A stretch of 64,000 bases of DNA, from NCBI RefSeq assembly GCF_000010305.1, contig NC_012489.1, forward strand, positions 310,001 to 374,000, given 5' to 3'. The DNA is from Gemmatimonas aurantiaca T-27 (GTDB taxonomy: Bacteria > Gemmatimonadota > Gemmatimonadetes > Gemmatimonadales > Gemmatimonadaceae). The translations under genes were made by a program, and so were the position numbers. The notes under the pieces were generated by a model. The model made no database searches, was not told the DNA's origin, and saw only the letters and a list, made by a program, of their open reading frames with translations. How positions within the stretch are numbered: position 1 is the first letter of the stretch; each line of letters opens with the position of its first letter. Positions 61,049 through 64,000 of this stretch are shown here, in pieces.

Positions 61049-62040
61049 GCGGAGGTCCGGGAGTCAGGGGTCGAAACAGAGGGCAGCGCATCGACGATGC
61101 GCACCGCGAGATTGCCGTTCACACGACCGGCATGGCCGATGAACCGTTCCTGCGTGCCGGCGCGGATGAGCACGCGGGCGTCCTTCGGGATAGCCGTCGG
61201 GATGACACTCCCTTCGGTGATCTGCGCGAGATCGCGCATCGAGAGCTGAAAGTCGGGCAGGCGCGCGGTGAGCGGCACCTTCGTAGCGCGCAGGGCGGCT
61301 TCACTGCGCTGCCGGGTCGCTTCGCGTTCCTGTTCGTTCGTGTTGAGCAACGCGAGGCGTTGCTGACCATTCGACGTGAAGAACTTGTCGAGCACCGAGA
61401 ACGGAAGGCACAGCAACAACAGGCTGCTCACGCTCCCGGTGTTCACTTCGACGTTCGCCACCAGTACCGGGTCTTCGCGATTCACGACCTGCAGAATTTC
61501 CGGTGACGATTCGAAGCCGGTGATATTGAGATCCATCGCGACATGATCCTGCCAGATCTCCTGGAGGAGGCCCGTGATCTTGTCCGCGACGTTGCGTACC
61601 GCCATGCGTTCGATCGGCGTGAGGGCGCGCGTGAGCGCCGAGCCCGTGCCTTCGCCGCCGAACAGACGGTCGACGATGTAGGTGCTGAATTCGGGGCCGA
61701 CATCGATCACGCCCTTCTGACCCGTGCCGGCGATATCGAAGATGTACGACGAGCAAGGCATCGGCAGCGACAGCGTGAATTCGCCGAACGAAAACTGCTC
61801 GACGCTCTGCAGGCGCACTTCGATCTGGCCGCGCACGCGCGAGATGAGCCACGCTTCGAATCCCTTCACGAGACGTTCGTACATCGCTTCCAGCGTACGC
61901 AGGCGCTCCTTGGAGACGCGGTGCGGACGACGGAAGTCGTACACCTGCACATCGAGCCCCGCGGATGCGGCCGCGTTGCCGCGGCTGGCGCCGCCAAGCA
62001 GGCGATCGATGTCGGTTTGACTGAGCGTTTCCGAAGTCAT
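61045..62040 (-). CDS. fliM: Flagellar switch protein FliM
   Basis: 331 residues. The N-terminal CheY-P docking motif LSQTDIDRLLGG is present, followed by YDFRRPHRVSKERLRTLEAMYERL. The middle domain includes SYIFDIAGTGQKGVIDVGPEFSTYIVDRLFGGEGTG. The C-terminal SpoA-like domain ends with VLIRAGTQERFIGHAGRVNGNLAVRIVD. The switch complex sets the direction of rotation. Between fliL and fliN. Confidence 0.96.
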   Translation of the reverse strand: MTSETLSQTDIDRLLGGASRGNAAASAGLDVQVYDFRRPHRVSKERLRTLEAMYERLVKGFEAWLISRVRGQIEVRLQSVEQFSFGEFTLSLPMPCSSYIFDIAGTGQKGVIDVGPEFSTYIVDRLFGGEGTGSALTRALTPIERMAVRNVADKITGLLQEIWQDHVAMDLNITGFESSPEILQVVNREDPVLVANVEVNTGSVSSLLLLCLPFSVLDKFFTSNGQQRLALLNTNEQEREATRQRSEAALRATKVPLTARLPDFQLSMRDLAQITEGSVIPTAIPKDARVLIRAGTQERFIGHAGRVNGNLAVRIVDALPSVSTPDSRTSA

Positions 62041-62080
62041 GAGCGGGAGCGAGCGTGAGCGAAGAAGGCGGTCGTGCGGA

Positions 62081-62650
62081 TTACTGCACGACGAACTGCG
62101 GGAAGTAGAGGCGCTTCACGGTCTGTTTGCCGAAGCGGCCATCCACCGCGGCCTGCAACTCTGTCTTGAAGATTTCGCGCTTCGAGATGTCCGTGAGCTC
62201 GTCCACCGTCTTGGTGCCCAATGCGGTCAGGATGATGTCGCGCAACTCGGCGTCGCGGGCCTTGAACTGCTCGAGCGCCGTAGCCTTGCCGGCCTCGATG
62301 GCGACGGACAGCAGGAGGAAGCGGCTGCCACCGCTACCCGCCGGATTGAGGACCAGGTTCTCCAGAAGCAGCACCGAAGCCGCTGCGCCTGCTTCCTTGC
62401 CTTCCGCGCCACCGTGTTCGCCACCAGCGGCTGCCTCTCCATGCTCGCCCTCGGCGCCTTCTGCGCCGCTGTCGGCGTGGGCGGCCGCGACGATGGGCGT
62501 GGTCTTGCCCATCTTCTTGGCGACCATCGGACCGAGGAGGGCGGCACCCGTGCCGCCACCAACAGCGAGGCCGACCGCCACCATGCCGATCAGGATCGGC
62601 AACTTGGGCTTGGACGGGGCGGCTTCGGCTTGGGGCTGTTCGCTGGACAT
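62081..62650 (-). CDS. fliL: Flagellar basal-body-associated protein FliL
   Basis: 189 residues from ATG 62650; an in-frame ATG at 62740 would read through the sigma-54-like element and is less likely. One membrane segment (LPILIGMVAVGLAVGGGTGAALL), then a Gly/Glu/His-rich spacer (EGAEGEHGEAAAGGEHGG), then the FliL periplasmic domain (VLLLENLVLNPAGSGGSRFLLLSVAIEA, LRDIILTALGTKTVDELTD, VKRLYFPQFVVQ). FliL stabilises the stators around the motor. First gene of the fliL-fliM-fliN-fliOP operon. Confidence 0.92.
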   Translation of the reverse strand: MSSEQPQAEAAPSKPKLPILIGMVAVGLAVGGGTGAALLGPMVAKKMGKTTPIVAAAHADSGAEGAEGEHGEAAAGGEHGGAEGKEAGAAASVLLLENLVLNPAGSGGSRFLLLSVAIEAGKATALEQFKARDAELRDIILTALGTKTVDELTDISKREIFKTELQAAVDGRFGKQTVKRLYFPQFVVQ

Positions 62651-62690
62651 AGAGAAGGCGGAAGAAGTGAATTCGACGCCATAGGGAAAA

Positions 62691-62705
62691 GCACTCCTCA
62701 TGCCA
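62691..62705 (-). promoter_or_regulatory. Candidate sigma-54 (-24/-12) promoter of the fliL operon
   Basis: Minus strand: TGGCAT-N5-GTGCT followed by TTT. GG and GC are 10 bases apart; two positions differ from the consensus, so it is the weakest of the three. Predicted start near 62680, leader about 30 bases. An inverted repeat AAACACC (62735-62741) / GGTGTTT (62760-62766) lies just upstream. Confidence 0.6.
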
Positions 62706-62806
62706 CGACGAGGGGTTCCGGGGTAATTCTCCGTAAACACCTGTGAGTAAACAGCTTACGGTGTTTGTGGATCGACTGGAGGGAGCCTGGGCTTCGACCT
62801 CACGAC

Positions 62807-62850
62807 CGGCAAATACTGGCAGAACCGGCAATTTCCGGCAGAAAGTGCCG
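62807..62850 (-). promoter_or_regulatory. Candidate enhancer (UAS) cluster of the fliL operon
   Basis: CGGCA half-sites at 62807, 62817 (as TGGCA), 62826 and 62836 are spaced 10, 9 and 10 bases apart. The last pairs with TGCCG at 62846-62850 to give the perfect palindrome CGGCA-N5-TGCCG. The spacing equals about one turn of DNA, so the sites lie on one face. The whole cluster is about 127-170 bases upstream of the predicted start. Confidence 0.65.
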
Positions 62851-62886
62851 GGACATTCGTAGCGAACTCTTCAATTTCGAGCGGTA

Positions 62887-62916
62887 CCGCCGACCCCGGC
62901 AATACGGGGTCGGCGG
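62887..62916 (-). terminator. Hairpin terminator after flgE
   Basis: Perfect 12-bp stem CCGCCGACCCCG / CGGGGTCGGCGG with loop GCAATA, 25 bases past the flgE stop. No strong U-tract, but stem stability is high. It separates flgE from the fliL promoter. Confidence 0.75.
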
Positions 62917-62940
62917 CCTCCACTCAGCCCATCAGCGCGA

Positions 62941-64000
62941 CTAGCGCTTGATCGTCATCAGTTCCTGCAGCATCTCGTCCGAGGTGCTGACCACCTTGCC
63001 GTTGGCCTGGAAACCGCGCTGGGCCACGATCATGTTCGTGAATTCCTGCGCCAGATCGACGTTGGACATTTCCAGCGCGCCGCTGGTCATCTGCGACTGA
63101 GAACCTTCCAGGGCGAAGCCGAGCACGGCACCGCCGGAGTTCGCCGACTCCTGGTACATGTTGTCGCCGATACGGAGCAGACCGCTCGGGTTGTTGAAGT
63201 CGGCGAGCACGATGCGGGCGAGCGGCGACGTCGTGCCGTTCGTGAAGAAACCCGTGATGAGGCCGAACCGGTCGATCGAGAAGTTCTGCAGCGTGCCGGC
63301 CGTGTAGCCGTTCTGGTCGCGCAGCACGGCCGTCGACGACGTCGACGCGAACTGCGTCAGGCCGTTCACGCCGCCACCGAGCGTCAGGTCGATGCGCACC
63401 GGGTTGGCACCCGGCACCGCGAAGTTCAGCGACGCGCTGATGTTCGTGTTGAGCAGGCCGGCGTTGTCGAACGTGAACGTGCCGCTGTTCTCGCTCGGCG
63501 TGGCCGAATCGGGGCTCATGAAGTAGCCGATCTTGATCTGCGAGTTCACCGGCATGTTGGCCGTGAACTGCACCGCCGGCGGCGGGCCAGCCGAGAACGA
63601 GTAGTCGGCCGGGTTGTTGTACTCCACGCCCGTGGCGCTGTACACACGCACGTTGTCCGGCAGCACTTCGTAGCCGGCGGGCGGCGTCGGCAGCGGGATA
63701 TCACTCGGCGGCGAGTTGCCGTCGGTCTCCACTTCGAACGTCTGCGCCGACGCAATGGGATCGATACGCCAATCCCACGAGTTCGGGCCGGTCTTCCACA
63801 TCTGCAGCTTCACGTCGTGCTTCGTACCCTGTGAATCGAACACACCGATCTGCGTTTCCGTCCACGCCTTCTCGTTGATCGGCAGCGCGCGATCCATCGG
63901 ATCGTTGAAGTCACCCTGGAACACCGGGGCCGACGCGTTCAGGTTGCCGGCAAGCTTCATGTCGGTGGTCGGGTTGGCCGACACCTTCTGACCGAACGGC
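62941..64000 (-). CDS. flgE: Flagellar hook protein FlgE, C-terminal part (5' end outside the window)
   Basis: About 353 residues are visible; the frame continues past 64000. The hook-protein middle (TETQIGVFDSQGTKHDVKLQMWKT, TQFASTSSTAVLRDQNGYTAGTLQNFSIDRFGLITGFFTNG, ARIVLADFNNPSGLLRIGDNMYQES) and the C-terminal axial motif (SNVDLAQEFTNMIVAQRGFQANGKVVSTSDEMLQELMTIKR) are diagnostic. FlgE forms the flexible hook. It is followed by a terminator, so it belongs to an operon mostly outside the window. Confidence 0.95.
   Translation of the reverse strand, partial: PFGQKVSANPTTDMKLAGNLNASAPVFQGDFNDPMDRALPINEKAWTETQIGVFDSQGTKHDVKLQMWKTGPNSWDWRIDPIASAQTFEVETDGNSPPSDIPLPTPPAGYEVLPDNVRVYSATGVEYNNPADYSFSAGPPPAVQFTANMPVNSQIKIGYFMSPDSATPSENSGTFTFDNAGLLNTNISASLNFAVPGANPVRIDLTLGGGVNGLTQFASTSSTAVLRDQNGYTAGTLQNFSIDRFGLITGFFTNGTTSPLARIVLADFNNPSGLLRIGDNMYQESANSGGAVLGFALEGSQSQMTSGALEMSNVDLAQEFTNMIVAQRGFQANGKVVSTSDEMLQELMTIKR

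Overview
The window reads as a chromosomal segment of a free-living, motile, high-GC Gram-negative bacterium. The mix of gene families (secreted Ig-like and beta-barrel proteins, phenylacetate oxygenase, an ABC exporter operon, a complete flagellar export cluster) fits a Gemmatimonadota (Gemmatimonas-like) genome best; this taxonomic call is an inference from content and style, not from a marker gene. No prophage, insertion sequence, CRISPR array or rRNA operon was seen. One tRNA gene (Cys) is present.

Left part (1-13,850): two secreted lipoproteins on the minus strand, then a phenylacetyl-CoA epoxidase module (paaX regulator, paaABCDE) with an operator-like inverted repeat flanking the paaA promoter, a translationally coupled four-gene ABC transporter operon, and a nitroreductase with a MarR regulator. 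Centre-left (14,000-21,570): tRNA-Cys, a duplicated-domain secreted protein, two coupled cation:proton antiporters, and a minus-strand nhaA-phosphatase-glycosyltransferase group with a structured RNA leader in front of nhaA. Centre (21,570-37,270): a long plus-strand run (S41 protease, two secreted proteins, methyltransferase, serine acetyltransferase, cysteine synthase, rmuC, HipA-like protein), a divergent HxlR/SDR pair sharing an operator, another ABC exporter pair, and an EAL-HDOD protein.

Right part (37,290-64,000) is a flagellar region, almost all on the minus strand. It holds three operons: fliL-fliM-fliN-fliOP; fliQ-fliR-flhB-flhA-flhF-flhG-fliA-(hypothetical); and flgF-flgG-flgA-flgH-flgI-flgJ-flgN-flgK-csrA. 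It also has motA-motB and the 3' part of flgE. A FecCD-type importer (three genes), a plug-domain secreted protein and a ChpT-like gene are inserted on the plus strand.

The most notable result is regulatory. Each of the three flagellar operons has a sigma-54-like -24/-12 element about 35-55 bases before its first start codon, and a 15-bp palindrome CGGCA-N5-TGCCG about 100-150 bases further upstream. This is the layout expected for sigma-54 promoters driven by an enhancer-binding protein of the FlbD/FlrC type. Since the middle operon ends in fliA (sigma-28), the DNA suggests a sigma-54 to sigma-28 flagellar hierarchy. The flagellar proteins also carry several departures from the textbook: a FliO-FliP fusion with a buried signal peptide, an FlhG without P-loop lysines, an FlhB with NPVH instead of NPTH, and an FlgH without a lipidation cysteine.
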